Source: Chamaecrista fasciculata
Taxonomy: Eukaryota > Streptophyta > Magnoliopsida > Fabales > Fabaceae
DNA: 64,000 nucleotides
Direction: 5' to 3'
Assembly: GCA_003254925.1 (NCBI GenBank)
Contig: QANZ01009716.1
Span: 1 to 64,000 of the forward strand
The notes below the pieces were generated by a model, which saw only the letters and a list, made by a program, of their open reading frames with translations, had not been told where the DNA came from and searched no databases. The position numbers were made by a program, and so were the translations under genes. Of this stretch, positions 1 through 12,441 are shown one piece after another (position 1 is the stretch's first letter; the number at the start of each line of letters is the position of its first letter).

Positions 1-378
1 GTTACCATTCTCAGTTTCTAAATCTAAAAGAAGAAAAAGAAGAAGAAAGGCATATGTAGAAAAACAGACAAAATAATAAAAGAGACTTTAAATAAAAGGA
101 AGTGGAAAAGAGCATTTGTTTTGTCTACTTATAAAAGTCGATCACACATGAGCTTAAAAACTTTAGGCTTGGTATGACGTGTGGGACATTATCACTAGTA
201 CCGATAATTAAAGCAATGATCAGTTTTAATTTACTATAAATACATATTAGCTAGCTAGTAATTCATATAAACGTAGGAAATAACGAAAAGTTAGTTATTA
301 TATTATATTGTTGAATTTCATCCATGGAAAAGAAGGAAATTCTGGCGCTTATTAACTAGCTAGAGCTATATATAATAA
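1..378. other. AT-rich intergenic DNA, no gene seen
   Basis: No coding frame or recognisable repeat boundary was found. The sequence is AT-rich, with short purine-rich stretches at the very left edge. Confidence 0.5.
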
Positions 379-687
379 TTAGGGGCTTTCCGTGTCTTAA
401 CGGACACGAAAATATATATGTAACATTTTATTTGACATTTGTAGTTATTTAGTGACTAAATAGTATATTTCTATTATTCAAGGACTAAATCGTTAGAAGT
501 GTGAAAATTAAAAGACCAAATAATAAGTTTTCACTTTTTTAAATCTCATCTACTACTTTCTATATCTCATTATTTATACAGTCAGCCAATTATTAAGTTT
601 CACATGTTTATTTCTTTTTTTTTAATTTTTAATTTAATTATTTTTTACCAACCAAAAGCACCCTCACACATATAATATAGATATAGA
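379..687 (-). mobile_element. Non-autonomous Helitron, minus orientation
   Basis: Read on the minus strand, the element begins with TCTATATC near 687, preceded by A. It ends in CTAA followed by T at 379. About 7 bp inside the 3' end is a hairpin with stem CGTGTC/GACACG (about 389-408). A TC start, a CTRR end beside a short hairpin, and insertion between A and T are the Helitron hallmarks. The 5' sequence matches the plus-oriented element at 19681-20258. There is no coding capacity. Confidence 0.65.
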
Positions 688-755
688 TTACTACAGGCAT
701 GATAGTATATATAACCTAACTCGACTAGTTGATAACTATTCTAGAGAGAATTAAG

Positions 756-1297
756 GGTTAAAGGTTCATTGTGGTCCTAAATGTATATCTTAATATTCAT
801 TTTGGTCTATTGTGTTTTAAAACGTTCAAATTGGTCCTAAATATTTGGCAAAATGTTTCATTTTGGTCCCAAACTATTGAATATGGCTCGTTTCAAGTTC
901 AAATGTAACGAGTTTAGAGCTATGTATTGTTCTAAAAAAATAGTTTCTTTATCTAATCGGGGCCGTTAGCGACGAGGTCAAATCGGCCCTAAAAATTGAC
1001 CGCTCGTTTCATGTTCAAACAAGTAAAAACTAATCATATCTCTTTCGTTTGAAAATTCAAATGCGACGAATTCAGAGCTATGAGTTTCTCTTAACAAATC
1101 CTTTGAACTTAAAATGAGAAACGAGAAAAATATGACCAAATTTAATAGTTCGAGACCAAAATGAAATATTTTACCAACATTTAGGACCAAAATGAAACAT
1201 TTTGCCAACATTCAGGACCAATTTGAACATTTTAAAACATAATGGACCAAAATGAACATTAGGACATACATTTAGGACCAAAATGATCCTTTGATCG
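756..1297. mobile_element. Mutator-like foldback element with long terminal inverted repeats
   Basis: The left arm (about 757-900) and right arm (about 1130-1296) are inverted copies. Both are built of repeated 'ggtcctaaatgt / attttggtcc' phrases. The flanks GAGAATTAAG (746-755) and GACAATTAAG (1297-1306) match at 9 of 10 bases, which fits the 9-10 bp target duplication of Mutator elements. The open frames inside have no recognisable protein. A truncated relative lies at 41640-42035, and more diverged ones at 4890-5270 and in 62.2-63.6 kb. Confidence 0.65.
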
Positions 1298-2061
1298 ACA
1301 ATTAAGTAATAATATCTTATATAAGACTGTTACTCTTAAGTAGAAGTGTTCAACAGTTCGGACTAGTTCACTAACTTGTGCAATCCAACCCAACTCACAT
1401 ACTTGAGATGATGAGTTTGGGTTTGACTAACATGTTGGTGATCAAGCCAAAAAAAAGTGAACCTACAGTGATTTGATGAGTAAGGCTTTAGGTTTTAAAA
1501 TTTTGAATTCACTCAACTCAATTTAATCTATCAGGCTATTAGTCCTCACAGGCTCTTTTTTTGCCATCCCACCCGGCCCATACATACTAACTAATGGTTG
1601 CGGACTTGCTAGTTTATTGCACACTTATAGTTGTACACCTCATGTTTGCTTCATTTTTTATTTCTTTTGGTCCTTCGTACTTTGTAGTTATTGCTGAACT
1701 TATTAACTCTCATTTTCTTTATTTTACCAAAGTACTAACGGCGCAAACCTCAGGATAGTCGAATGTCAAATTTTTTCTTTCAAGATACTAAAGTGAAATC
1801 GGTCCTAACCACAAGGTACCAAAGTGCATTTTACCCAAAAGTTAATCTAAGTGAAGTATTTTTATGACAAAAAATTGTTAATTAAAATGGGTCAATCCCC
1901 GCGAGTTCGTCCAGCCTAACTCATTTTTGTTAATTTTTAGTTGGTTTGTATTCAAATAATTTTTCTTCAAAATACAACTCAAATCAAATTGTCCTTAGAA
2001 GATCTCAACCCAAAAATCAATCCGCTTTCAACCCGACCTACCCCTACAAACACCCCTACTC
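1298..2061. other. Intergenic DNA with a decayed repeat arm
   Basis: There is no gene. Around 1730-1842 the sequence carries 'ccacaaggtaccaaagtg' and 'ttttaccc', the outer end of the 'ggtaccctgtgg' foldback family found intact elsewhere in the window. The opposite arm is not evident. Confidence 0.45.
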
Positions 2062-2064
2062 TTA

Positions 2065-2516
2065 GGCTATGTTTGAGAGTTTTAGTGAGGATGAAGAAGA
2101 GAGGACATTAATGGACATTAATAAAGTGGAGTGGAAAATATATTAAGGGACTAAGTAGATATGTTGTTTGGGAGTTTTTACTGAAGAAAGGAATGGAAAA
2201 AATCGATAATAATATTTTATCCCTAAATTTGAAATAATTTTATACATTTTGGTCCCTGAATTTGTACTAAATAATATTAGGATTTAGAAAGATCAATAAT
2301 ATTAATAAAATCATGGGAGTATAATTGTCTTTAAAATTTTTAAAGTTGTCCATTCTATCCTTGCCCCCCCCCCCCCCCCCAATTTGGGGGGTCAGCAAAA
2401 ATTAGATTTTGGGGGTGTCAAAGTGTGTTTTGGAGGCACTCTTTGTCCATTCCTCTTCTCCCTCAAAAAACATTCAAACAATAATTTTTAATCTTTTGTC
2501 CCATCCAAACACACCC
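2065..2516. mobile_element. Tourist/Harbinger-like MITE
   Basis: The left terminus GGCTATGTTTG and the right terminus CCAAACACACCC form a short, imperfect terminal inverted repeat. They are flanked by TTA (2062-2064 and 2517-2519), the usual 3-bp target duplication of PIF/Harbinger elements. The roughly 450-bp interior includes a run of about 18 C (near 2364-2381) and has no coding frame. A 3-bp duplication alone is weak, so the assignment rests on termini plus size. Confidence 0.5.
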
Positions 2517-2519
2517 TTA

Positions 2520-4323
2520 AGCTTTGCATGCTAGACTAGACTTTGTCCTTATTTAGCATTTTAATTATGAGTTTAACTTTAATATTGATAGATTATATAT
2601 GAATGCATGCTCATAATTAAGTTAAAGTCGATGATTAATTAATTAAAATGTATTTTTCTTGTTAAAAGTTGTAAATAAGAGTGTTCTTTAGAGAGGTCAA
2701 GCTCTCTTTTTGTCTCTCACTTTTTCTCCTTTTTATCAAAACTGGAAAAAAAAATATTAAAAATATGAGATATATAGTAGAGAGAGAAATAAATATGAGA
2801 GTTTGACCATTAATTTGTATGTATCAATACTTTAGTAAGAAGAAATTAATTAAACCAGTTGTAGAGAGTAATGTTTTTGTTGAAAAATCTAGGATTATCT
2901 AGAATTAATTTTTTTTTTCTATTTTATAATTATCTTTTAATATTAAAAATATATTAGTAGAATCTGATTTATATCTTATCAAATATTAGATTAGATAATT
3001 AGATGAGATACCTTAGTAATTAGGAAGTTTTTCTCTCATTTAAGCATTGTAAATCTTTTCTCTTTTGATGAAATAATATTACGAATATTATTCTCCAAAA
3101 ATCAACATCTTTATATATATGTCAAAAGATAGATAGTTAAGTGTTTGATTGAACAAAGAAATTGAAGAGAAGTGTGAAGAGAGAAAGGCTTAACTAATTA
3201 GTGTTGGATATGTAATAACTAAGGAAGGCAACAATTCAAAGTTGAAAGTAGTTTACTAGTAGTGGAGGTAGCACCAAAATAAATGGGCATCTAATCATCT
3301 CCCAATCATTTTAATTTCTGATACAAAACAACTTGAGAAACCCTAATAATTCATGCATATATAATAATACACTAACTACAATTGTATACTAGATCTGCAT
3401 ATTCTCCAATCAATCAATTACCGAACGACAAGATAGATATATATGGTAATGGAGAAGTGGAAAAAAGAAGAGAAATTAAGTGTATTACACGGGTGAAACT
3501 TCTAGTATATATATATTTTTAAAAGTTAAATTTGCATGAGACATATATATCTACTAAGAAAGCAAGCAAATTACTGTATATGGTCATGCTCATCTACCTC
3601 ACCTTTAATTATTAGTTCCCTCTCATCATCTCACTCTCTCTCATCCAACTTGAAATAAAATGAAATGAAATTCAATATAATTGGGATTTGGGAATATTTA
3701 ACACATCAATGTTTTTGATTCATTAATTTGAACCATAAAGTTATTAACTTGCATATTGGATAAAGTTATGATCAATTAGATATCATTGCGTGGTTGTGAC
3801 CACTGATGATATATTAACAGAAATTGCTATATTAATATGCATTATTAATAGCGGTTAGATCATCATCAAAGAATGTGAAAATCAATTACAGTTATTTTCC
3901 TTTATGTCACATGATGTATGCATGCAGCATGCTAATTAATAGATCAATACATATAAATAGTGTAAAGGCATAATTAAAGTGATTATATGTATATAGAATT
4001 TGCAATTAGCGAGCTAGAGTGGAATATAATATAGCCTTTTGAGGGCAACAAATTTAATCATGTGATGGAATTACTTTAATTTGTGACGTGTGTTTGTAGA
4101 ATATGAAAAAGGTTAATTAAAGTTGAAATGAGAATGATAATGAATAGTATGAGATAGACACACACACATATAGAAGTGAAGTAGTGGGGCAATTGGGCAT
4201 ACAAATAGCAAGAGTGGAAAGTAGTCAATGACCACCATATGTAGTTGTGTTGGAACTTACGGCGACACACTTCTTTTTTTTCTTTTTTGCAATTAACAAA
4301 ACCTATTCCTTATAATTCATTCA

Positions 4324-4328
<5 letters not shown>
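2520..4328. other. AT-rich intergenic DNA, no gene seen
   Basis: This is low-complexity AT-rich sequence with many TATATA tracts and short A/T homopolymers. No splice-bounded coding block or clear transposon boundary was found on either strand. Confidence 0.5.

Positions 4329-4393
<65 letters not shown>
4329..4393. repeat. Compound microsatellite (CT)n(AT)n
   Basis: About 20 CT units (4329-4368) run directly into about 12 AT units (4369-4393). Confidence 0.95.
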
Positions 4394-5615
4394 GAGGGGG
4401 TGAGAAAAGTCCTTGGAAAATGAATGAATAAATAACGAAATTAAGTTAAAAAAATAGTGTTCACATCACACAAGTATATATTAGTGTTAAATTGACTCAT
4501 TTGTAATTTATCCTTCAATATAAGAGTATCATTAACTGTTTGGTTAGTAGAGTGAACGTAAGACTAAAAGAATAGTGTTTCTGTTTCTCTATTCCTATCT
4601 CTTTGTGCTAAGCTTTCAGGTTTGGTAGAAGTTGTTTACCACCTGATAAATATAAACTTAAAATTTTCAATTTCTGTAAAATATCAATTCATCCTCTCCT
4701 CTTGATAATATTTTGTCTAACAATATAATACACTTACATTCTGCACCAGAAGAATTAGAAAATCAATCACTCAAAAAAGTCAAAAAAAACTAATAATAAT
4801 TAATGACTAATTTATTAGTACTCAACTTCATCAAACAATTAAAGTCAAAGTGCGATTGTGGCCTCTTATCTTTAGAGAAAATTACAATTAAATCCTTTTT
4901 TGTTGTAATTTTGGTCTTCTAAGTTTCTCAAAAATTTCACCCATTGGTCCCAACAGCTGAATGTGAATATATATATATATATATATATATCTCGTTTTAA
5001 GTTTGAATACAATGAATATTGAGCTATATGTTGCTTTTGATGATTTATTTCTTTATCCAATTGGGGCAGTCAGCAAACAAAGTCAAATTGCGCTCCAAAA
5101 GTGGGCCGCTTTGCTCATAGTCAAATGAGTAAAGTTGGTTATATATCGTTTCAAGTTTAATTGTGATTAGTTTGGAACTACGCATTACCCTTAATAAGTC
5201 ATTTTTCTTCCCAATACAGTTGATTTGAGATTGTTAGGAAATGATGTCAAATTAGACCTTAATTAAAGTGATTCTGGAATTAAAAAGTGAAAAAATTTTA
5301 TGAAAAATCACCTTCGGGTCTGATTTGACTTCATTTGCGGACAGTCTCAACTAGATAAAAAAATGATTTGTCAAGAGTATCTCGTACCTAAAAATTTATC
5401 TTTTAAATGAATTTTCGCAGATTTCAAGATATGAGATACTCTACTAACCAATAAGAAGAAACCTTAAAATATGCTCTAAGGACACATGTTAAATAATATA
5501 TATATATATATATATACACACGCACACACACTTGGAAGATGCTATACTAAAGGTACTAAGTAGAAAATATAATAACAAAAACTAGCTAGTGAACTAGTTA
5601 GAAAAACAAACAGTC
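4394..5615. other. Intergenic DNA with decayed foldback and MITE pieces
   Basis: No gene is seen. Positions 4890-5270 resemble one arm of the 756-1297 foldback family (phrases on 'gtcaaattg' and 'tttcaagtt', and a TA microsatellite). Positions 5395-5494 are a partial minus-strand copy of the MITE found twice at 48690-49060, recognised by its 'acatgtgtccttagagca' end and 'attggttagtagag' core. Confidence 0.45.
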
Positions 5616-5802
5616 AAAGTTCAGTCAAACTTTATATCTTGAACCTTCTCAAAGATGAATCCTTTCTAGATGAACCTTCTCAAAGATGAATCCTTTCCAG
5701 ATTTTATATCTCTTTCTAGATCTATTTGGGAAAATTCTTCCTCCTCTTCGGATGCCTTGAACCTTCTCAAAGATGAATCCTTAAAGTGGAATAAGGAATC
5801 CT

Positions 5803-7378
5803 TTGGAAATATTTTCCAAAAAAAAAAATAAAGTCTTGCGTAGACTTGAAGGAGCTCAACGAGCTCTGGCCTTATCCCCTAACTCTTTCCTTGTAAATCT
5901 TGAAAAGGAATTGAACTCTGAATTTCTTAACCTGTTGCTGATGGAAGAACAATTATGGGCTTCGAAATCAAGAGTTTATTGGCTAAGCCTTGGAGATGCA
6001 AACATTGCTTTCTTCCATGCCTCTGTGATCAATAGGAGAAGGAAAAATAGGATCAATTCTATTAAGGACACGATGGGGAACTGGCTGCATGATGCTGAAA
6101 ATATCAAAAATTGCATTAAAAACCATTTCAGTAATCTTCTCTCTCCCTCCCCGGCTATTAATGTCCAATCTCTTCCCCAAAATTCCTTTTCCTTCATAGG
6201 AGTTGCTAGTTCCCTTTGTACTACCATCCCCACAATTTTGGAGATCAAAGGAGCTTTATGGGATTTAAAACCCAATAAAGCTCCGGGAATCGATGGCTTC
6301 TCACCCGACTACTTCCAAAAGTGTTGGGATTCAGTTCATCAAGTGGTGTGTGCGGATATCCAAGCATGCTTCCTTAATGAATCTATCCCAATGGCATGGA
6401 ACCAGACCCTTATCTGCCTTATTCCCAAAGTGTCCCAACCTACAGAAGCTAACCATCTTTGCCCCATTAGCCTTTGCTCCACCCTTTACAAAGTTGTCAC
6501 AAAAATTTTGGTGAAGAGGCTAAAGAACACTATTCCTAATCTCATTTCCTTCAATCAAGGAGCGTTTGTTCTGGGGCGTCAACCGAGCAATAATATTGTC
6601 ATTACACAAGAAATAGTGAGTAGGCTGAAGAGAAAAAAAGGGGATAAAAACGGTTGGATGTTGATGAAGCTTGACTTGGAAAAGGCTTATGAAAAAATAA
6701 ACTGGGATTTCATTGCCAATGTTCTTAATTTTTTTCAATTCCCAACATGTTGGAGGAATCTGATTCACTCCTGTATCTCCTCTGTTCAACATTCCCTCAT
6801 TGTTAATGGTTGCATTTCTTCCTCTTTCGTTCCAAATCGGGGTATCCGTTAAGGGGACCCCATGTACCCATACATTTTTATACTGTGTATGGAAGTGCTC
6901 ACCCAAATCATTAACAAAAAGGTTGATAACAAGAAATGGACTCCGGTCAAGATTAAAGATGTGAGTATTTTCCACCTACTCTACGCTGATGATGTCTTGT
7001 TGTTTGCCAAGGTCAATAAAAAATCCATTAAAGCAATTGAAGAAGCTCTAAAAGAGTTTATGTCCATTTCTGGTTTAAATGTCAATCTCTCCAAATCGGT
7101 CATTTGGTTCTCACCAAATACACCACAGCAGATTAAAGACACAACTACAAACTCTTTAGGAATTAGGGAAGCTCCTGACCTTGGTCTTTACCTCGGAATG
7201 CCACTGGATATTGTAGGCAGGAAAAGTGACTATAACTGCATTTTGGAGAGAATAAAACACAAGCTCTCTTCTTGGAAAGCAAAATACTTATCCCACACGG
7301 GTAAAGTGGTTTTGATCAGATCAGTTTGTTATGCTATCCTTGCTTTCTTCATGGAATTTTTTATCCTTCCCCAAAGGT
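5803..7378 (+). pseudogene. LINE reverse transcriptase (broken)
   Basis: The translation is a typical plant L1-clade reverse transcriptase. It has the KAPGIDGF fingers motif near 6271-6300, LKLDLEKAYEKINW at about 6667-6705, and the catalytic FHLLYADDVLLF box at about 6970-7005. The palm aspartates are therefore present. A TAA at 6850-6852 interrupts the normally invariant R-Q-GDP motif (CAA to TAA). The frame continues unchanged after it up to the frameshift near 7369-7372, where a fourth C appears to have been inserted. It would have copied LINE RNA at a nicked chromosomal target. No product is expected from this copy. Confidence 0.93.
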
Positions 7379-9016
7379 GTTTGTGATGACATTGACAAGC
7401 TTTTGAGATCCTTCCTTTGGGAAGCTTTGGGTGGAAAACAGAAGATGCATCTTATCAAGTGGAACACTGTCATTCTACCTACTGATGGGGGCGGTTTGGG
7501 TCTATTTAACACATATAATCATAATCTTGCTTACCTGGGCAAGTTATTTTGGCGTATGTTTCATGATGAAAACTCTCCCTGGGCAAAAATCTGTAGACAT
7601 AGCCTCAATAGCAAAAATAGTAGGTCCACGGTTCATAAGTGTCTCTCCAAAGGAAAACTGGTTTTTGATTTAGGTGCAAAGTCAATTATACACTCTGGTA
7701 TGCAAACTTCTCTTTGGAGTGATAGCTGGCTGCTGCAGGGTCCCCTTAGAAACATTATTGATGGACCTCTCCTTCCCCATGAGATTGACCTTAAGGTGGC
7801 TAATGTTCTTGATGTTGCAGGTAACTGGATCTGGGATGCTCTTTCTTTCAAACTACCCACTCACATCATTCAATCCATGATTAGCCTTCCTAGAAATCCT
7901 CAAGGGGGTAGGGTTGATGATATTTGTTGGGGACCGAATCCTAATGGAATCTTCACTGTAAAATCTGCATATGATCTTCTTTGTTCTCACAACATGCATC
8001 CTTCATCTAGCTCTAAATGGATTTGGAAATCTAAATGTCACCCTAGGCACCGGTTCTTCTGTTGGCTCTTGTACGTGGCATCAAGCTCTTCCCACAAAAT
8101 TCTTTCTCTCAAATCGTGGGATTGATACCTCCCCTTTATGTGTCCTTTGTGGTACACACAATGAATCTGCTGAACACCTTTTCTGTTTCTGCTCAGCTTC
8201 TCGTTATGTTTGGAATCTTTGTCCAAACCCTCCTGGTTTTCTTCTTAGTTCTTCTCTTATGTTTGGTGATTGGCTTAAATATTGCACCAACTGTCAAGAT
8301 GCCACCAACTTCAATATTCCATTCGGAACACTTTTCTTGTACTGTCTTTGGAGCATTTGGTTAGCTAGAAACAAGAAAATCTTCAACCATGCTCCTTCTT
8401 CCCTTCTGCCACGTATAAGGAGGCCCTTAACCGTGCAGTAGAATTCTTCTCTCTTGGAATCTCACACACCGCTCCTATAGCTCAATCCCAAAGTACTTAG
8501 TCAAATGGAACCCTCCTGAACAAGGGTGGTTTAAAATCAACGTGGATGGTGCTTGTAACCCCTCCTTTAGGGACATTGCGGCTGGGGGGGGTCATTAGAA
8601 ATCACTCTGGTTTATGGATTCATAGCTTTCAAAAATTTCTGGGCAATGGGGACAGTGTCTTAGCTGAAGTTTGGGGAGCACTTCTAGGATTACAATTGGC
8701 TGGTTCTATTAATGCTTCTAATATATGGCTTGAATCGGATTGCAGCCAACTTGTTCTTTTACTTAACAGCTGCCACACAAATAGTGTCCATCAATGTGCT
8801 CCTTTGCTTTCATTATGCAGGTCATATCTCAGCCGTTTTGAGCATGTCAAGATCTCTCATGTTTTGCGTGAAGGAAACAAGTGTGCTGATGCACTAGCTA
8901 GTAATGCTTTAAGTTCTCGTTGTAATTTCATTTCCAGCACCTCTTGCCCTTCTTTTGTGTCTGCAATGTATTTAGCAGATTGTCTTGGTGTGTACACCCC
9001 TCGAGGGATAGGTTGA
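7379..9016 (+). pseudogene. LINE C-terminal zinc-finger-like and RNase H domains (broken)
   Basis: After the first frameshift the frame gives the linker typical of plant LINEs ('SFLWEALGGKQKMHLIKW', then 'GGLGLF'). A zf-RVT region follows, with the cysteine pattern CVLCGTHNESAEHLFCFC at about 8140-8193. A second frameshift lies at about 8068-8080, before this motif. A third lies in a run of eight G at 8584-8591. Downstream is an RVT_3-type RNase H (about 8539-8920): INVDGACN carries the first Asp, LAEVWGALLGLQLA the Glu, LESDCSQL the second Asp and LREGNKCADALAS the last Asp. The RNase H active site is therefore still readable although the ORF is dead. Confidence 0.9.
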
Positions 9017-9145
9017 ATCTTGTGGTTTGTGTTTGTTTGGCAAGGGCAAGTGCTTTGTTTTTCTGTGTTGCACTCTGTTATGTTCTGTTTCTCTTTGAAT
9101 GAAGTTCCTATTTTCACGAAAAAAAAAAAAAGTTCAGTCAAACTT

Positions 9146-10470
9146 ACTAATTATAAAAAGTACCAATATTATATATTTAGATATATACTTAAGTACAGCT
9201 CAAGATGTCATATAATAATGAGCTAGACCTTTAAAAAAGCAACAGCAATAATTATGTTATACTAATTAATAATGAGAAGGACGATGATAAAATGATAATA
9301 TGTATAAGAAAAGCAAAAGATGAATGAACACACAACCTTTGACCTAATCTTGTCTCATTTTTCTACATATGGCTAATGAATAGTAGTGAATAATTTTGAT
9401 AGAAAATGAATATATGCCTTCCATTTCCCTAGCAGAATCTGCACATTATCTCAGTCACTCACATCACAGTGAGCGAGAGTGACTAAAAATTTTGTTGCCT
9501 TCCATAATATATATATGACCATAAAGCTACCTCCCTTCCATGTCATAAATTTTGTTGACCCTATATAATGGCTACTTTTGATTTTTTTTTTTTTTTTTTT
9601 TTTTTTNACATTGCTTTACAACTTTAATTTTTAGGCGCAACATTGCTTTACAACTTTAATTTTTCGGCTTTATATAGATCGATACATTCATCATGCATGT
9701 AGTGAATGAAGTGATGATCGATATAAAGACAAAGCAAGCATGAAATATATGCATGAAATTTTCAGTCAGGAGTACTTACATCAAAGGTCTTTCTTTGCTT
9801 GCCATATTATATATATATATATATATACTCTTGAATATATAGAATATATAAACTAGTATATATTATGGGGTTCAATTGCATGAATGGTATTTCTTTTTCC
9901 GTGTATATTTATCAAATAAATGAGCTAATTAATTATATCAATTAAGCATATTATATATATATACATTATATAGGTCATTTATATGGCGTTTGTTTTTAAA
10001 GCAGTCGATAATTCAAATTAAGGAAAAATAATAATAAAAGAAAAACCCACTTTGAAAGGGAAATAATTGGAACCCGGCCCATTATACCACTTCATGAATC
10101 AGTCATATTCTATATTAATGTGTGTGTGTGAGAGAGATCTAGTTAATAGAATTTTGTATCACCAATATGAACTTTTGGCCCCTTTATTTTAATTTATTGA
10201 GCCAATAGAGAAGCTAATATTTGGATAATCTCATACAAGCACTAAATGAACTTTTGGCCCCTTTATTTTATTAATTAATTATATTTAATAAAAATTTTGA
10301 GTGATTATATTTTATTGCAAAATGCTAAGGAAAAATTAAATCACAATTCCCATCATCTGATAATCTTGATTTTTTCTAGTTGCTACTTGCTTACGCCTCT
10401 CTCTTAATTACCCCCAAAACATTAATCACTTCTTCTTTTTTTTCGGCCAAGCAAAACAGTAATCTCATTT
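9146..10470. other. AT-rich intergenic DNA
   Basis: No gene was found. It contains a poly-T run ending at a single N (9607). This is followed by a near-exact tandem pair of a 31-bp phrase (from 9608 and 9640, both beginning 'acattgctttacaac'). A 27-bp phrase 'tgaacttttggcccctttat' also occurs twice, near 10168 and 10248. Confidence 0.5.
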
Positions 10471-11640
10471 CACTACCAAAAAACAAATTGTATTTAATGA
10501 TGGTTTTCTCACATTTAGCAGCAGTTTTACCCATCGCTAAATGAAATTTGCGACAATTTCCAAAATTGCTGCTACAATCAACTTGGGGAACATATAGCTA
10601 TTTATTTTATTTTTTTTTCGGTAGAGATATAGCTATTTATTTTACAACTGCTAGAATAACCGTAAATAAATGGCTGTCTTCGATTTTTTTTTAGAGTATT
10701 TTAAATTTAAAGAATCAAAAGATAATGAAAGATTATAAAGTATTAAGGATTAATATTTACTATTAGCGCCTTCACTTTTCAATTTAACTTTACAATGGTG
10801 ACAAATAAATTAATAAATTAAAATCATCTCTACAACCCACGATCAAAACATACTCTCTTTTTATTTTTTTTATGGAAATCAAAACATACTCTAAGAAAGA
10901 AGTTGGAGTTTTTCACAAATAATGGATGAAGTTCGAATAAAAAATAAAGTATCAATTTCTAGTAAATTGAATGTAAAACATATTTCTAAAAAATTATCAT
11001 AAAATGTGAGCACGTAAATATATCTCTCGCGATTTAATAATGTGACCCAAGCTAGCATTGGTGCCTGGCAGTGACGGAGCTAGAGGGTTGTGTGGAACCA
11101 ATATTATTAAATATAGAATATGCAAAATATAATAGGGTTGTGTGGAATATAAGTAATCGCATACAACACAATATAAGTAAAAATAGCTATATATAAATAC
11201 TAGCGGTCAATTCGGTTAATTGTATGTCTAAATTGTTAACCGAATCAAACCATCCAATTTTAATGCATTTTTAACCAAAACAAACCGCTCAATTAATCGG
11301 TTTAATTCGATTTTGCTTCGGTTCGATTTGGTTTGGTCAAATTAGTTTGGTTCAGTTTTGAACACCCCTACCTAGCCTATACTGTTCAATAATGAGTCAC
11401 ACACACAAGTTTGTTCTCCCATTGTACAAGCATATATCCAATATTATTAAATATAGAATATGCAAAATATAATAAGGTTGTGTGGAACCCTTTCACCTCT
11501 TTCACTAAGCATAGAATCACTAGCTATATGACGAAATTAAAGCATGCATGACACAGAATAATATATATATATATATATATGATCAGTATCAATAATTGAT
11601 GGCTACATATGTATATTATCTTACCTAATATATATATTAA
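10471..11640. repeat. Dispersed segmental duplication, copy 1 (CACTA-like left end)
   Basis: The segment starts with CACTACCAAAAAACA, which resembles a CACTA-superfamily terminus. It is collinear, with many substitutions, with 20664-22310. Shared blocks include the 'ttagcagcagtt'/'ggcagcggtt' zone, the 'gaatcaaaagataatgaaag' zone and the 'gttcaataatgagtcacaca' zone. Copy 1 lacks the left part of the hAT element that fills 21381-22025 in copy 2 but keeps its right end near 11370. No protein-coding frame was recognised. Confidence 0.7.
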
Positions 11641-11668
11641 TATTCAATCTATAATTATAATTCAATCN

Positions 11669-11754
11669 AACATCCGGTCCGACCGATTCAACCGATCCGA
11701 CCATGAACCGAACACTTGTCCGAGTCTTTGTCCGGTTCGGTTATGACAACACTG
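11669..11754. mobile_element. Right-end fragment of a hAT element
   Basis: The sequence matches the right end of the complete element at 25190-25797 (CCGGT/GGACCG-rich, ending 'gacaacactg'). It starts exactly after the N at 11668, so the rest may be missing from the assembly rather than from the genome. Confidence 0.5.
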
Positions 11755-12125
11755 GTTTGACCCTATTTCACTTTGGTACCCTGTGGTATTCTCCATTAAC
11801 ACTTTGGTACCCTTTAGAGTTATTTTGTAATTTTAACCATAACAAATTTTACAAAAATTATATATTGACCCAAATTTTTTTTAAAGTTTTCATTTTTGTC
11901 CCTAGATAATATGTATCCAGGGATCTATTTGTAATTTTTTGAAAATTTTTGGGATCAATATGTAATTTTTTCAAAATTTGGTATGGTTAAAATTATAAAA
12001 TAGCTCCAAAGAGTACCAAAGTGTTAATGGAGAATACCACAAGGTATCAAAGTGTCAAGTTTCAAACCACAGGGTACCAAAGTGAAATAGGGTCAAACCA
12101 TAAGGTATCAAAGTGTTATTTACCC
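11755..12125. mobile_element. Foldback element of the 'ggtaccctgtgg' family
   Basis: The left arm (11755-11890) and right arm (about 11985-12125) are inverted copies with the phrase 'cactttggtaccctgtgg' and its reverse complement. There is no coding capacity. The left end appears trimmed: the outer 'gggtaaataacacttt' present on the right is absent. Relatives lie at 37366-37760 and 57676-58165, and the larger element at 29242-31642 has similar outer ends. Confidence 0.7.
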
Positions 12126-12441
12126 TTTTTTAAATGATAAAGTGAAAAAATATTAATATGTGAAGGGTCAAAATGGAATTTTAATATTGTAATTAAACGG
12201 AAGGGCCCTTTAGTGATTCACTGGTGCAATTCAGTTTGAACGGTTTTGTGTAGTTATTTATGGACCTGGATCCTTTGCATTTCAACTTTGGTGCATTTTC
12301 ATAAAGTGTAGAGAGAGAATGGAAGAGTTGGAGAGAGAAGTTTGGTGAAGTGTGGGTCCCATAAAATTTTTCTCTCTCTAACTCTTTCTTTCTCTCTCTA
12401 AACTACACACACTTCACAATGCAGAGGATCCACTCTCCCTG

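Larger units (their letters stand above)
5633..9130 (+). mobile_element. 5'-truncated L1-type LINE retrotransposon with intact target-site duplication
   Basis: The element is flanked by a 17-bp direct repeat, AAAGTTCAGTCAAACTT, at 5616-5632 and 9129-9145. The right copy overlaps the poly-A tail (9119-9131). It encodes in order a reverse transcriptase, a zf-RVT-type region and an RNase H. The endonuclease ORF and 5' end are missing, so insertion stopped early during target-primed reverse transcription. The reading frame is broken by one stop and three frameshifts, so the copy is dead. The 17 bases match perfectly, which argues against very great age. The 5' end carries three copies of a 25-bp phrase (see findings). 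Confidence 0.95.

Noticed and set aside
978..1211. 77-codon minus-strand frame
   Set aside because: It lies wholly inside a foldback transposon and is made of its repeat phrases.
8546..9016. Independent host RNase H gene
   Set aside because: It is continuous with the LINE upstream, shares the poly-A tail and lies inside the 17-bp target duplication.
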